A DNA stretch of 64,000 bases from Cercis canadensis (Eukaryota > Streptophyta > Magnoliopsida > Fabales > Fabaceae). The number at the start of each line of letters is the position of its first letter. The first letter of the stretch is position 1. Positions 44,779 through 58,116 of the stretch are shown piece by piece. The translations under genes were made by a program, and so were the position numbers. The notes under the pieces were generated by a model, which was not told where the DNA came from, ran no database searches, and saw only the letters and a program-made list of their open reading frames with translations. The stretch lies in the NCBI GenBank assembly GCA_003255065.1, contig QAOA01008791.1:547323-611322 (forward strand). Reading direction: 5' to 3'.

Positions 44779-47700
44779 TTTCTCCACCTTGTCTCTTAAA
44801 TCAGAAAATTTCAATCAAGTGTTGCTCTCCCTCTTATGTTTTATCCTTCACAGAACCCCATTAAGTCCAAGCAATGCTTGAACTTAGCATGAGGCAATGA
44901 CTTTGTGAATACATCAACAGGATTTTCTTCTGTTGCAATCTTTTCCACCAAAACCTCTTGAGCATCAACCACATCTCTTATAAAGTGAAGTCTCACATCA
45001 TTGTGTTTTGACCTCTCATGATACACTTGATGTTTTGAGAGATGAATTGCACTTTGGCTGTCACAATGTACTGTGACACTTCCTTGACTGACTCCCAATT
45101 CACCAATCATCCCTTTAAGCCACAGAGCTTCTTTAACACCCTCTGCAAGGGCTATATATTCTGCTTGTGTTGTAGACAAAGCTACCACAGACTGAAGCAT
45201 GGATTTCCAGCTAACAGTAGTGCCATACAAGGTGAATACATATCCTGACAAGGACTTCCTTGTATCAATGTTTCCTGCATAATCTGAATCCACATATCCC
45301 TTGATAGCTTCTTCCACTTGAACCTCCCTCTTGAACTTCAAACTAGAACTCAATGAGCTATTCAAGTATCTCAGCACCCATTTTAAAGCTTCCTAATGTG
45401 TTGGTCCAGGATCTGCCATGAATCTATTGACCACACTTACTGCATGAGCTAAATCTGGTCTGCTGCACACCATACCATATATGATGCTTCCAACTCCACT
45501 TGCATATGGAATTGCCACCATTCTGACCCTTTCTTCATCTGTGCTAGGTGCTTGTTGGACTGAAAGTTTGTAGTGTTGCCCCAAAGGAGTTGAGACAGGT
45601 TTAGACATGTGCATCCTAAACTTCTCAACTACTTTCTTCATGAAGCCTTGCTGTGATAGAAATAGTTCTCCCTTTGATCTGTCCCTGATGATGTCCATTC
45701 CTAGAATTTTCTTGGCAGCCCCAAGTTCCTTTATCTCAAACTCGGAATTCAACCCTAATTTCAGTTTATCAATTTCTGATTTACTTGCACTAGCTATTAG
45801 GATGTCATCCACATATAATAGCAAGTACAAGTGTGATTTTTCATTCTGACCCAAGAAGTAAACACAGCTGTCATAGCTACTCCTCTAGAAATTCAGCTTC
45901 ATCAGAAAATCATCAAATTTTTTATACCATTGTCTTGGACTTTGCTTCAAACCATATAGTGACTTCTTCAGCAAACAGAATTTCTTCTTATCTTCAATAA
46001 AGTCTTCTGGTTGCTCCATGTATATGGTTTCCTTTAGATCACCATGAAGGAATGTTGTTTTGACATCTAGTTGCTCTAGTTCAAGGTCAAACTGATTCAC
46101 TAAAGCCAATAAGATTCTAATTGAACAATGCTTAACCACAGGTGAATAAATTTCATTGAAATCAATTCCTTCAACATGTGTGAACCCCTTAGCCACAAGT
46201 CTTGCTTTGTATCTGGCCTTCTCAACTCCTGGAATCCCTTCTTTTCTCTTGAAGATTCATTTGTAGCCCACTACCCTTTGGTTGTTAGGTAGATCCACCA
46301 GAACCCAAGTCTTGTTCTTGTCCAGCGACTTCATTTCCTCCTTCATTGCTGTCATCCAGCTGTGACTATCTTTTCCCCTGAGTGTTTCTTTGAAGTTTGA
46401 AGGCTCAAGGTCTTGAATTTCTTCAGCAATATTCAGAGCATAGCAGATAAGATCAGCATAGCCAAATCTTTTAGGTGGTATGATCCTTCTCCTTGCTCTA
46501 TCTCTGACTAGGCGATACTCATTCTGAACTGGTTCACGTTGTGGTTCAGCAACCTCTTCTTCTTCAGTTTGAGTTGCTTCTTCAGTTTCATGGTGAATTG
46601 GTAGCTCCATTTCAATTTGAGTACTCTCTTGCTCAAATTCTTCTCTACTGGTTTCTTCTTGCTCTTTATCCAACATAGCCATTCTTGTCTCATCAAAGAT
46701 CACATCCCTGCTCACTATGAACTTAGGTTCACCAGGTTCCATCCTTCATAGCCTGTATCCCTTAACTCCAATAGGGTATCCTATGAATGCACATCTGATT
46801 GCTCTTGCTCCAAGCTTATCTTCCTTGACATGAGCAAATGCCAAAGCTCCAAACACCCTAAGGTAGGTGTAATCAGCAGGTCTTCCATTCCACAGCTCCA
46901 TAGGTGTTTTGAACCCTATAACTGAAGATGAAGTTCGGTTGATTAGGTGGACAGCAATGGTAGCAGCTTCACCCCAGAAGCTCTTATGTAGTCCTGCACT
47001 CAGCAGCATGCATCTCACTCGTTCAAGGATGGTTCAGTTCATCCTTTCAGCCAAGCTATTTTGCTGAGGCGTTCTTGCTACTGTTTTGTGCCTTTGTATG
47101 TCTTTATCCCTACAAAACTTATTAAACTGCTCTGAAAGAAACTTCAGGCCATTGTCAGTCCTTAAACATTTTAGTTTGGTTCCCATTTGATTCTCTATGA
47201 GTGTGTGTCATTCCTTGAATTTTTCAAATGTGTCACTCTTGTTTTTCAAGATATAAATCCACAATTTTCTAGAGTAATCATCAATTATGGTGAGAAAATA
47301 AAACCCCCCTCCATGAGTCCTTGTTCTTGCTGAACCCCAGAGGTCTGAATGTGCATACTCAAATAGACCTTTTGCATTATGCATACCAACCACAAATTTA
47401 ACCATTTGAGCCTTTCCTAATATGCATTGATCACAAAAGTCTAGTTTGTCTATTTTATCACCATTTAACAGATTTTGTTTTGCTAATTCAACCAAACCCC
47501 TTTCACTAACATGCCCTAGCCTCATATGCCACAGTTTAGTTTTATCATGGAGTGTGTGACTTGCAACAGCAGCTTGTGCAATTATAGTAGAACCATCAAG
47601 AATATATAAGTCATTCTTTTTAATTCCTTTAGCAATTATGAGTGCACCACTAGAGATTCTTATACTACCATGTTCAATCTTAGTAGAGTATCCTAAGCTA

Positions 47701-48835
47701 TCAAACATGCTTATAGATATGAGATTTCTTTTGAGTTCAGGTACATACCTCACTCCTTGCAGCAGGATTTCTTGGCCATTGAACATCTTGAATCTGATTG
47801 AGCCCATGCCTTACACCTTGCATGCTTTGTTGTTGCCCAGCAGCACCATTCCACCTTCTTTCAGGTCTATGGTCTCAAAATAATCTTTCCTTGGGCACAT
47901 GTGATATGAGTAACCAGAATCTAGCACCCAATCCTTCTCAGTCTCAGTATTTGAAACTATTAAGACCTCAGCAGTGTCATAGCCATCTGTGGCTATTGCT
48001 GCATCTCCCAAATCTTGAGGTTTCTTAAACTCCTTGCCTCTCCTTTCTGGGCAATCCCTCTTGAAATGGCCTTTCTTGTGGCAGTGAAAACACTTGTACA
48101 TGGTTTGCTGTTGATTCTTAGATTTTGATCTTGATTTGCCCCTTTTGAAGCTTCTTTTCTCAGGTCTACCCCTTGATACGTTCAGCCCCTCCCCATGGTT
48201 GTCTTTCTTCATGTCTTGCTTCTTTTGAAGCTCTTTAGCTCGAATTGAGGACTGGACTTCATCAAGAGTTATTGTTTGCTCCCTTCCAAACAGCATAGCA
48301 TCTTTGAAATGCTCATATGCTTTTGGTAGAGCACTGAGCAGAATTAGAGCCTTGTCTTCATCCTCTAATTTGACCTCTATGTTCTCCAAGTCATCAAGAA
48401 TTTTGTTGAAGTCTGCAATTTGCTCAGTGAGCAATTTTTCTTCAGTCATCTTGAAAGAATACAATTGTTGCTTCATGAATAGACGATTGGCAAGAGACTT
48501 TGTCAAGTAGAGTGACTCTAACTTGAGCCACATTGCAGCAGCAGATGGTTCTCTGGCTACCTCCCTCAATGCCTTGTCCCCAAGGCACAAGATTATTGCA
48601 CTTTTGGCCTTCTCCAGCATATCTTTCTTTTCTTTCTCAGACAGAGACTCAGATAATGCAGATTCTCCCTTCAATGCCTCAGTCAATCCTTGTTGCACCA
48701 GAATGGCTTGCATCTTGATCCTCCATAATCCAAAATCATTAGAACCAGAGAATTTCTCAATGTTATACTTGGTTGATCTCATAGCTACAACTCTCTTCTT
48801 CAATGTCCCTACAGACGGCGCCAATTGTAAGAGAA

Positions 48836-49599
48836 TTCGTGACCTATGCAACCAATTGACAAATCAAACCAGCAAATGCAAGGACAAAAAAAAAAAAACT
48901 AGAAAACCAATAAAGCAGTAAATCAGAATTAAGAAGAACAACACTAGAGATTTACGTGGTTCAGCCAAGTTGGCCTACATCCATGAGGGAGAGCATTCCA
49001 CTATGATTATCATCATCAAGATTGAATCTTCCTTACAATAGAATCCCCCTTGGTTCCAGTTCTTGAACCTTGCACTCTGCAATTTAGAACTCCAAGCCTC
49101 ACTTTATCTTTTCTCTCTCAACCCCTCTCTGATTCTTTCCTTCTCTGATTTCTCTCAAGTCTAGAAATGCTAATCTCAAGTTATCTTTTCCTTTACACAT
49201 CTCACGTTTATATAGGAACCAGTAACAAGTCGGTTATGGCCACTAACTAACTAATAACTGATTTCTGAGACACAACCGTCTTCCGCGACATGGCCATGTC
49301 TGAGGCCGTGTCTGATGAACATGGTCGTGTCTCCTTTGAACATGGTCGTGTCTAAGCCGTGTCTGATGCTCCAGAACCTCACTTAAGTGACATGGCCATG
49401 TCATTAAGTGACATGGCTGTGTCTGTGCCCGTGTCTATAATTCAGAGACTCATTCCAGCTTCCACCGCGAACATGGCCATGTCTGTGGCCGTGTCTGAGG
49501 CCATGTCTACAGACTAGAGACTCACTTTAAGCGACATGCCCTTACACCCATAAGTGAACACGGCCGTGTTTAACCCGTGTCATAGAGCTAATCATCACA
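48836..49599 (-). repeat. 5' LTR of the Tork-like Copia element
   Basis: 764 bp, matching 43999-44778 with scattered transitions and a few length changes in the palindromic array (about 49285-49580). Confidence 0.9.
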
Positions 49600-49609
49600 G
49601 TTTTTGATA

Positions 49610-50319
49610 GAAAAATCGTTTATTCTCTCAAGTTGAGATTCAACTTCATGCACATAAAATAGAACTATAATGGTGTTACTTGAGGAGGGTAAGCTTGGCG
49701 TGTAGTAGCTGCGAGCTATGTGTCCTCCATTACATGATTTTAAGATTGAGATATTAATTTTTTTTTAAAAAAAAATATCTTTTTTTTTTTGCCAAGAAAA
49801 AGTATATTCATTACGCTCAAATTATCATAACCAGTTTTTTTAAGCTAGTAGAATAATTTATAGATATTTTGTAAATTTTAAATCAAAACAAATATGAATA
49901 ATGTTAACAAATTAGAATGTTTTCTTTTTAGTATGCAAAAAAATAATAATTTTTTTTTTATTTACTCAGAACTTTATAACAAGAATAGTTTATTTTCTCT
50001 CAAAATTCTACCTACCCACACTTTTAATAAGATTCAAAGAGAGGACTATGCAATGTAGTACATTATACAATGTACTTCAGACAAACATCACAGTCCTCTA
50101 GGCTCTATCCACAAGTTTGACAAATTATCTTGATTAACAACTTTGGTAAATTTCTTCAACACATGCCTCCAGTATTGGCATCATTTTTGTTTTGGTCTTG
50201 AAATATACAATTGAAGACATAAATAAATCCTTTACATGATATAAAAGATTAATTAAAGAGGGAAAATTCATTTTTTTTATTCCATATGTGAGATACTTGA
50301 AATTTTAGGATTATTTTTA
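49610..50319. other. AT-rich intergenic DNA
   Basis: No gene or defined repeat is recognised. Confidence 0.5.
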
Positions 50320-50521
50320 CGGAGATTTTATAATATTATATGAATATATCATATTATACTGACGTAACAAATATACATAATTTTTATATTTTATTATATA
50401 TAAATATGATTTATCTTATTTTTTCAAATAAACTTAAAAATAATTAACTTGTACATATGTCATTTATATATTAATTATTCTCATTTAATATAACATACTA
50501 TAAAATATCTAAAAAATCTCC
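50320..50521. mobile_element. MULE-type MITE, copy 3
   Basis: 202 bp homologous to 13953-14164, flanked by a perfect 9-bp duplication TTATTTTTA (50311-50319 and 50522-50530). Confidence 0.88.
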
Positions 50522-51454
50522 TTATTTTTATTTTTGAGCTTTATGATATTAGAATTTCCTATTCTTCGAAATGTGTATCAAATATTTCTTATGTTTGTAT
50601 AAATTACAATTTCATCCAAGTTAGACCGGGTTAAAATTCGTAACACCCAGACAGACCGAATAAATCCAAAATTTACTGAAAATCTAATCCGATTAAACCC
50701 AAACACCGGTTCAGTCGGTTCAAGTTGGGCATTTTTCTTCTGAATCCAGTCAGGTCAGTTCGGTTTGGGTATTTTAGCTTATCCCTACCCAATATGTAGG
50801 ATTTGAATATGTCCACGTGTTGGCTTCTGCATTAGTTACCAAAATATCCAACACATCCAACTAGTAGCGTAGTTCCATTTGTCAATCCTCAATTAACCCA
50901 ACACAATTAAAGCCACGTGTTTCCCTTTTATCTTACATGCTTATATTATAGAGTTTGAGTCTCAACATAAACTTAGTTTGAGCTACTTGTAATTTAGGAG
51001 TATATAAATAAAATTATTTTTTATTCTCATATTTCATTTTTTTTGATAATTTTAGTTATAATTTTAAATTCGAATATAAAATTTAAGTGACTTCATCTAA
51101 ATTTACCAAAAATATATATATATGGATTTTATGAGTTATATTTACCTATTATAGCACTGATTTCTGTTGCACGTGTCATTTTTCTTCTTATTTACTAAAA
51201 TAGCCACATCTAAAAGACAAAAAAGAATTAAATATTTGTAGTTGAGCTGAGATTGTCTTCATGTTTATAAATTTTGTATTTAAATTTAAAATTATAATAA
51301 AAAATATAAAAAAGAGTTATGAATATCAAAGTCAATAATAATTACTTTTGTTACGCCACGTGTGGAGGATAATCTAAAAGCGATATTGCTCAAAGCTTAA
51401 TCATCCATTATCATCTCCATCAGTTGCTCAAAACAGTGAAAGCTTTCAACTCTT
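50522..51454. other. MDL3 upstream region with repeat remnant
   Basis: 50620-50790 contains GGTTCAGTCGGTTCAAG-like and CCGATTAAACCC-like words resembling a decayed DNA-transposon terminus. No gene is recognised before the MDL promoter. Confidence 0.4.
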
Positions 51455-51463
51455 TATTTATAG
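51455..51463 (+). promoter_or_regulatory. Candidate TATA box of the MDL3-like gene
   Basis: TATTTATAG lies 122 bp upstream of the start codon, a plausible TATA position giving a leader of about 90 bp. Confidence 0.35.
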
Positions 51464-51584
51464 TTGAGGTGGGGTTGCGATGAATTGGAACTTGCAAGAG
51501 TGGCTTCTTCACCCACTTGGGATCCATTCCCATTCTTGATAGAGCAAAATCAGAGGAGAAGCTAAAGGGAAAGAAAGGAAGAAG

Positions 51585-53203
51585 ATGCCTTGCCTTTACA
51601 TCTCCACCAACGTTAACTTAGATGGAGTCGACACCGATCCCGTCTTTTCTGAAGCCACCACTGCTGTCTCCTCAATCATCGGAAAACCCGAAAAAGTATG
51701 CTTTTCTCTCTCTCTTTCTCGCTGTTTTCTGAGAATTTTGTCCTAGATGCCAATCAATCCTTAACATTCCTTGTTGGGTTGAAAAAGTTTATGGCTTTTT
51801 TCTTTGCTGTTTGGATGGATGTGTTCCATTGTCTTCTTCGCAGTTAAACGAATCAGAGCCATTATTTTTCTGCAAATTTCAACATGCTCTATCAAGCTGT
51901 TAATCTGAATTACATGTAAACTAAAGAAGCACCTTGAATTTCAATTGAATTTTTGGCTCTGCAGATTTAACAGGGAAAGCTTACTGTTTTACTTATCCTC
52001 ACGGAATTTGGTATCAAATCTATAAACAATTTTGCATAAAATATTCTACATAGCTGGAAAGTTTAATCTTGATTTGGGAAACAGTGCAATATTTTAGTCC
52101 TTGCTGACATTCTGACTAAAACAGACAACACATTCCAAGTATAAAATAGTGACATGGGCAATTAAGAAATGGATCAATGAAGTATTGTCAGAGCAGTCAT
52201 GTGAATCCTGTTGAATTAATAAACAGCTGCTGCTGCTGGCAGATATGGTTTGTATGAAAAAGTGGTGTCTTTTCCATTTCCTTTTCTCTTTCTTTAACTA
52301 TGTGAACACGGGAAGAGAGTGGAAGAAAATGGTGCAGATGCTGTACCCTCATCATCTTTATCCTTCAATGGACCCATAAGACGCGCATTCATCATCTTTG
52401 ATAGGGACCGCAGAATAACTATTAATTATTTGTTGAAATGCCACAGTGAACTCTCGAACATACCCTCCAGCCCATAAAAGGAAAGATTCATTATTGCTCA
52501 TAAATTTTAGTGGGGTTCTATGTTTCCTTCTATTTGGATATATGCTACCTATAAACCTCTAAAACTACACTTTCTTACACTAAAACTTTAATATGAGGGA
52601 TCTAGATCGTTTAATTGACAGGTTTATTTTTATAGCTATTAATAAGAGAATTATGATAGTAAATTTTAAAAAATTTATAAATTTTCATTCAATTGCATGT
52701 ACTTTATCACAATCTTAAGTGTCACTTTTTGTATGAGTAGTTATTTTTTTTATATTTTATTTTTTAAAGTGTATCTGATCAAAATCTTAATCTGACAGCT
52801 TAAAAAGTGTGAACTAATATGTAAATTGTGGTGTACATTTAGTGTTTTTCTTTGTAAATGGAATGCTCGAGTTAGAAGCACTAGCATCTGCATTAAACAT
52901 GAGAAAGATTAGTGTTTCTTCAATTCTGTTCTCTGTATCTTAACTTGGTTCTCTGTTGTGGATTTGGTTGTGCAGTTTGTGATGGTGATACTGAAAGGGT
53001 CAGTGCCCATATCATTTGAAGGTAACAAAGAACCAGCTGCATATGCTGAGATAGTTTCAATGGGTGGCATTAATTCAGAAGTGAAGAGGAAGCTGATTGC
53101 TACCCTTGGCACCATTTTGCAGTCTCAGCTTTCTATCCCAAGAACAAGATTTTTTCTCAAAGTCTTTGATACAACTCTGTTTCGTAACAAATCCAAACTT
53201 TAA
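51585..53203 (+). CDS. MDL3: MIF/D-dopachrome tautomerase-like protein with peroxisomal SKL tail
   Basis: Two exons, 51585-51695 and 52976-53203, joined in phase (GT-AG, 1,280-bp intron), encode 112 residues, the usual size of the MIF fold. The sequence starts 'MPCLYISTNVNLDGVD', leaving Pro-2 to become the N-terminal catalytic proline of MIF tautomerases. It continues with 'FVMVILKGSVPISFEGNKEP', 'AYAEIVSMGGI' and 'RFFLKVFD', and ends 'NKSKL'. The terminal SKL is a type 1 peroxisomal targeting signal, as in Arabidopsis MDL3, whereas MDL1 and MDL2 are not of this type. Plant MDL proteins are linked to immunity and stress. Their substrates are uncertain, and tautomerase activity is reported weak. 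A paralogue starts at 63246. Confidence 0.93.
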
Positions 53204-53432
53204 TACTTCTTCAATCCCTGCAAGCCCCTTGATTGTACCCTGATAAAAATGGGTTTTTAAGTTTGTATTGTTATTAGCAATCCCATGTGTTCTACTTGAT
53301 TATTAATCCTGTATCATCTTTCTAGCAATATCACGAGAGTTGAGACATGTGCCTAACAATTGTACTTTTTATTTTGAGTATTTATTTAATTGGTAATTGA
53401 ATTATTATTTAGTTTTTTAAGTTGCCAAAAAA
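53204..53432. other. 3' UTR and spacer
   Basis: Downstream of the MDL3-like stop. No other feature is seen. Confidence 0.5.
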
Positions 53433-54882
53433 GGGATCAAGTACTTCAATAATGCAATTTTGAATCTTATTTACACAAATAAAGTAATTTTGAAATTATT
53501 TCCTTAGTTATAGCAGTTTTTTTTTTTTTATCATTTCTTTTTCTCAATGACAAAGAGAGAGAAAAAAATTGACATTGTTGAATGTCGTAATTGGGGAGAT
53601 TGTGACACCTAATAGAACCAACCAAGTTCAAGTTGCAACAATCCATATAGGCACTAATCCGAAATTGCGGCTTCACATAGACACAGAAAGGCCAATTTGT
53701 AGCACTTCATTATAGACAAAATTGCAACATAAACTAGTTTCGCAAAGCCAACTTTCAACACGTTAACAATTTCGCAATTTGCACATCGAAGCATCGCATA
53801 TTGTCAAATTTCGACACATCGAAAAAGTTTCGCAAATTGCAAGAGAAGTGTCGCATTTTGTCAAATTTTGAGACATCAAAGTGTCCCTAATTGCCAAGTA
53901 GCGAAGAAAATTTCAATCGAGGAGACCAAGTCTCTGTGCTGATTTTTGTCTTTATTTTCACCATACTGCGAATCAAATCAATTTGCTTTCTATGCCAATG
54001 TAAACCGAAAAGTAACAATATTAAGACTTTCTTTTCAAATAGATAAGAGTCAAGTTCAAATATCTGACTATATATAAAATATTGCGAGTGTTTGGTGACT
54101 TGGATTTTCTGGTCACACATGCGATCTGGATATTTTTATATATGAAAAAAGGGACGCATGCAAATGACATGGTTAGGTGCAATGTAACAGTATACATGAT
54201 AATGTTATTCTCAATTGCGATATCATAGTAGTGATAAGATCAGTAAGGCCTAAATAGAAAAGAATATACTTATCCCTATTTAGCAATGGATGGAATTTTA
54301 TATAGGGTGTCTTTTCATTTTAAAGATATCATAATGTATAGCAAATGCAGAGCAGGGATGGGAATAAAGGCTTTGAAAGTGGAAGCTAATCGGAATATTG
54401 GGACACTTTGATGTGTCGAAATTTGGTAAAATACGACACTTCTCTTGCAATTTGTGGAACTCCTTCATGTGTCGTTACTTGGCAATTTGGACCCTATGTG
54501 TTGAAATTTGGCAATATGTAACACTTGGATGTGCAAATTGTGAAACTCTTAATGTATCGAAAGTTAGTATTGCAGAACTGGCTTATGTCGCAGTTTCGTC
54601 TATCATGAAGTGCCGCAAATTGGCCTTTCTGTGCTTATGTGGAGTGCCACAATTTCGTCTTAGTGCCTATCTAGAGTGCCGCAACTTGAACTTGGTTGGC
54701 TTTGTTGGGTGTCACAATCTTCCCAATTGTGACACTCAACAATGCTAAATTTTCTCTCTCTCTTCGTCATTCAAAAAAAAATGATAAAAAAATAAAAACT
54801 GCCATAACCAAGGAAATAGTTTTAAAACTACTTCATTTGTGTAAATAAAATTCAAAATTGCATTATTGAAGTACTTGATCCC
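53433..54882. mobile_element. Long fold-back (long-TIR) element
   Basis: The left arm (53433-about 53890) begins GGGATCAAGTACTTCAATAA. The right arm (about 54400-54882) is its inverse complement and ends GTACTTGATCCC. Arms of roughly 460-480 bp share AATGCAATTTTGAA, GTGACAC, GGCCAATTTG / CAAATTGGCC and AAGAGAAGTGTCG. The interior (about 53890-54400) shows no transposase. Both ends are bounded by A runs, so a target duplication cannot be read. Long-TIR MULEs and fold-back elements look like this. Confidence 0.75.
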
Positions 54883-54944
54883 AAAAAAAGATCATTTAAT
54901 TTTAAATGTGGAGAAATTTTAATTTAATTTTTATTGTATTAGAC

Positions 54945-55525
54945 AAACAATTGTTTAATCTAGATATTATAGTTCAAAAATAAAATTATATATCTATCAT
55001 ACTTTGTAATTTAATTACTTAAATATTATAGTTTTTAAATAAATTAAAAATAAAAAATAAAATTCAGACAGGTGGAGACCACAGACACCCCAGTTGTCAC
55101 ATGGCGTGTTCCCACCAAACGTGTCACATGACTATTGGCTTGTCCAATTAATTTACTTTTCCTTTTAACTTTATGCATATCTCACTCTATTTGGACAATT
55201 TTAGTTTTACTTTACCGTTGAAAATGGGAAAGCAAGACACAAAAGTATAGGGGTTACGAGTTTCAAAATTTTTGTCTTTTTCTCTCTTTTGTTGTCAAGT
55301 TTAGTTTCCCAATTGCCAAAGCCCACTTGACCGACCATCAGCCTCACAGTGTGTTCGATAGAGACATGTCATGTGACAACAAACATGTGCGGTGGTCCCA
55401 CTTATTCAATTTTTTTTATTTATTTATTTTTAAAAAATTATAATATTTAGATAATTAAATTACAAAATATAATAGACGTATAATTTTATTTTTGAATTAT
55501 AATATCCAAGTCAAATAGCCTTAGA
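54945..55525. mobile_element. Inverted-repeat MITE, borders approximate
   Basis: The left arm (TTATAGTTCAAAAATAAAAT, then TTTGTAATTTAATTAC) and right arm (inverse of ATTATAATTCAAAAATAAAA, then TTTGTAATTTAATTATC) pair over about 120 bp. Inner parts TGTCACATGGCGTG and CATGTCATGTGACAAC are also related. A terminal duplication was not found. Confidence 0.5.
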
Positions 55526-58116
55526 CAACATGTTTATAATATTTTTTGGTATTATATTATTATTCTATTAACATAAATGGTTATTCTTTAGTGTAATGTA
55601 ATTATTATGTTTACATTTGTGATTATCTTTATTATTATTATGTGGTTATTCTGTTTATGTATATAATTAACATATTTAAAAATAAACAAAATAACCGCAT
55701 AACACTTAAGGATATTTTAAATATTTTTTATCAATATGGGAGGAATTATATTAAAATTTCTCTATATTTAAAATCAAATGATTTTTTTAACTGACTNAAT
55801 GATTTTTTTTACTGACTTAAAAAACTAAACAACAATTCTCTCCAATTTTAACTATACCCGCTCAACACTTATTTTTTTAAGAGTATCTCAAATTTAACTA
55901 GACCTTAGTGATGGATGGCAATAACATTATTCTAGAAAACTACACCAGCAGCCCTAGAAGAACCTTTTTGCCTCACAAAACTCTAGTATAAAAGGGACAG
56001 AAAATTGTTGAAACTCTTCTTCAATTGGTGTAATGGCCTACTCCACTATGGTGAAAGAGATAAATGGTGGTCCACCTCTCAAAACCTCAAGCAAGTCACG
56101 ATCAACAGAGTAGTCCATTACAAACCATACCAAGGAAAACTTGTTGCTTGACTTATATGGGACAAGCATTTTTAGTTAGGCAAAGGAAACGATGATGATT
56201 TTGTTAGGTGTGAACTTGACTTAGGCTACTCAAAAAGATTAAGTGAATAGACCTACCAACAAAAAAACAAAAAAACCAACAAAAGCAGGAAATATGTTTG
56301 GAAAGTAGAGTATTTGACTAAGAGAGTTTGTAAAATTTTAATGTTGAAGTCAAAAGACATACAATGGATATGTGCCAACAAATTGTTGAAATATATATAT
56401 AGATATATTATAATAAAAATAATGGATACGCAACTATAAGTTCTTAAGAGAAACGAGAGATTGATGTAACTTCTAACCTTTTTCTTTACTATCTTTGCTT
56501 AATTTTTAATATGATAATTATGATGTGGGGGGTAAGTAAGATATGACTTTGTGAGATTGCATTTAACAATGATTGTGGCATTGTGATAATTTTTAGTTAA
56601 AAATCTTTATGACTTTTCGTGGCTTGACGATTTCAATTTATAGTTTGTAACTCATGATCAACTTATTGTAGTTTTTTTTTGTGTGTTAATATCACGAGTA
56701 TTTATACTTTTCAATTGGACATGAAANACGAGTATTTATACTTTTTAATTGGACATGAAATTAACCTCGTTTGAGGGTTAGAACAATTACAGTTTCTCTT
56801 CTCCCAATAATATTTTTACTGGACCTCGAACCCTTGACCATAACCAAAAGCACATACTCATTATTTAATTTTTTACCAGTTGAATCAAGCGCTTGTTGAT
56901 ATCAACTTATTGTAGTTTGATTTGGCAAACATTGGAACTAGATTTATAACATATCAAAATATATATGGCTGTGAAATTCCATCAAGAATTCTTCCAAGCT
57001 TTATTTCGTGAGTGAGTGTTGTGTTCTTCAAACTGTATTTAGTCTGCCTTTAGCAGAAGGGTCTTGCGCAGTTACCTTTTCTACTATTTTGATTGATTTT
57101 AACTAGGGTTTCTTTGAGCAAGTGATGCTGCTGAGTTGGTGGCTAGCGTCCCTCACAATTGAAATGGTGATTAGACTTTGTTTTATCGAATGAGCATTTT
57201 TATATTTGGTAAAAAAAAAAATTGTACTTTTGTACAAATTGACACTCATATAAATGTTTACGATGGTTATAAATTAAAATTTGTATTTTGAATATTGAGT
57301 AAAATGTCATTTTAATATTTAAAAGATATAACAAGAATTACTTGAGTTTCTAAAAGATTTTTCATATTACTTAAGTCTTTAAAAATCTAAAAAGTCTATA
57401 GATTTTATTTACAATCACTTCAAGTTGACCTAGTGACAAATGTCTTTTCTCTTCCTTGGAATGAGGGTTCGAATCCTCTTATGGCCAATATTTATCTATT
57501 ATGCAATCTAAATGTGAATAAATAAATTATAATACAAATTTATTCACAAAAGAAATATTGGTTTGATACTTCAAGTCTCTTATCTCTTTCCTATATGAAG
57601 GGGGGTTTGAATCATTTGTAGAATATTTTCAGATTTTCTTCAAAACAATGCAATTTTGAAAAAAAAAAAAATTAATGAACCGTTCGGTTATGTAAAATCG
57701 GACCAGTTCACTCTGATTTTCACAGGTTTAATCGCTCTAGCAATTTAACCTCTTAACCGAACCGAAATCTAGACCGAGCACCGATCGAACAGTTTGGTTT
57801 GGTCTAGTTTTTAAAACACTACATAAACATATTCACTTAACAACTTTTCATTCTTTTTTGGCACAATCAGTTATAGACAACAAAATTAATCCTTAATTTT
57901 GTTGTCTATAACTAAAAACGAGTCATTTAATGTGTATTAAATACTCAAATAATTAATAAATTTTCAATTTTTGCTGATACAATATTAAAAAATTAACTTG
58001 AAAGATCAACTTGAAAATAGTTTTGGGTCCAAACGGCGCTCCTAAGAAAGATTCAAACTAAAATTCTTTGAGCCATTGCAATCATATTTTGATTAATTAA
58101 GTCAAGAAAAGACAGA
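55526..58116. other. AT-rich intergenic DNA
   Basis: No gene is recognised. Ns at 55797 and 56727 are each flanked by short direct repeats (19 and 33 bp). About 57670-57830 has ACCGAACCGAAA and GGTTTGGTCTAG words resembling a decayed hAT terminus. About 57300-57420 is related to the MITE at 37459. Confidence 0.5.

Larger units (their letters stand above)
43999..49599 (-). mobile_element. Ty1/Copia LTR retrotransposon (Tork/Tnt1-like), broken but near full structure
   Basis: LTRs at 43999-44778 and 48836-49599 read TGTGATGATTAG to CTCTTACA on the - strand. A putative primer site with GGCGCCGTCTGTAGG follows the 5' LTR and a polypurine AAGGTGGAGAAA precedes the 3' LTR. Coding parts in order on the - strand: gag (about 48.8-47.95 kb, zinc knuckle 'CFHCHKKGHFKRDC'), protease ('DWVLDSGYSYHMC'), integrase (about 47.7-46.75 kb, 'LWHMRLGHVSERGL'), reverse transcriptase (about 46.4-45.4 kb, 'LYLLLYVDDILIAS') and RNase H ('SKHNDVRLHFIRDVV'). 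Order and motifs are Copia. It is broken at roughly half a dozen places. The LTRs differ by about 3-4% by eye, mostly C/T and G/A, which implies one to a few million years. Flanks ATTTT/GTTTT are an imperfect 5-bp duplication. Confidence 0.92.
43742..49609 (+). mobile_element. TRIM-like miniature LTR element, fossil, split by a Copia insertion
   Basis: A 72-bp direct repeat (43742-43813, sharing ATAAAATCATTT and TAGTCTTCACCTAA / AAGTCTTCACCTAA) recurs at 43933-43998 and continues after the Copia element at 49600-49609. Between them are CATAGTATCAAAGCC, resembling an initiator-Met-tRNA primer site, and a polypurine GTGAGGGGGCA before the second repeat. Small size, short terminal repeats and no coding region fit terminal-repeat retrotransposons in miniature. 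Without the insert it is about 270 bp. Confidence 0.68.

Noticed and set aside
55920-56330. Possible exon with 'MAYSTMVKEINGGPPLKTS'
   Set aside because: Short, followed by stops, and no recognisable homology or splice signals.
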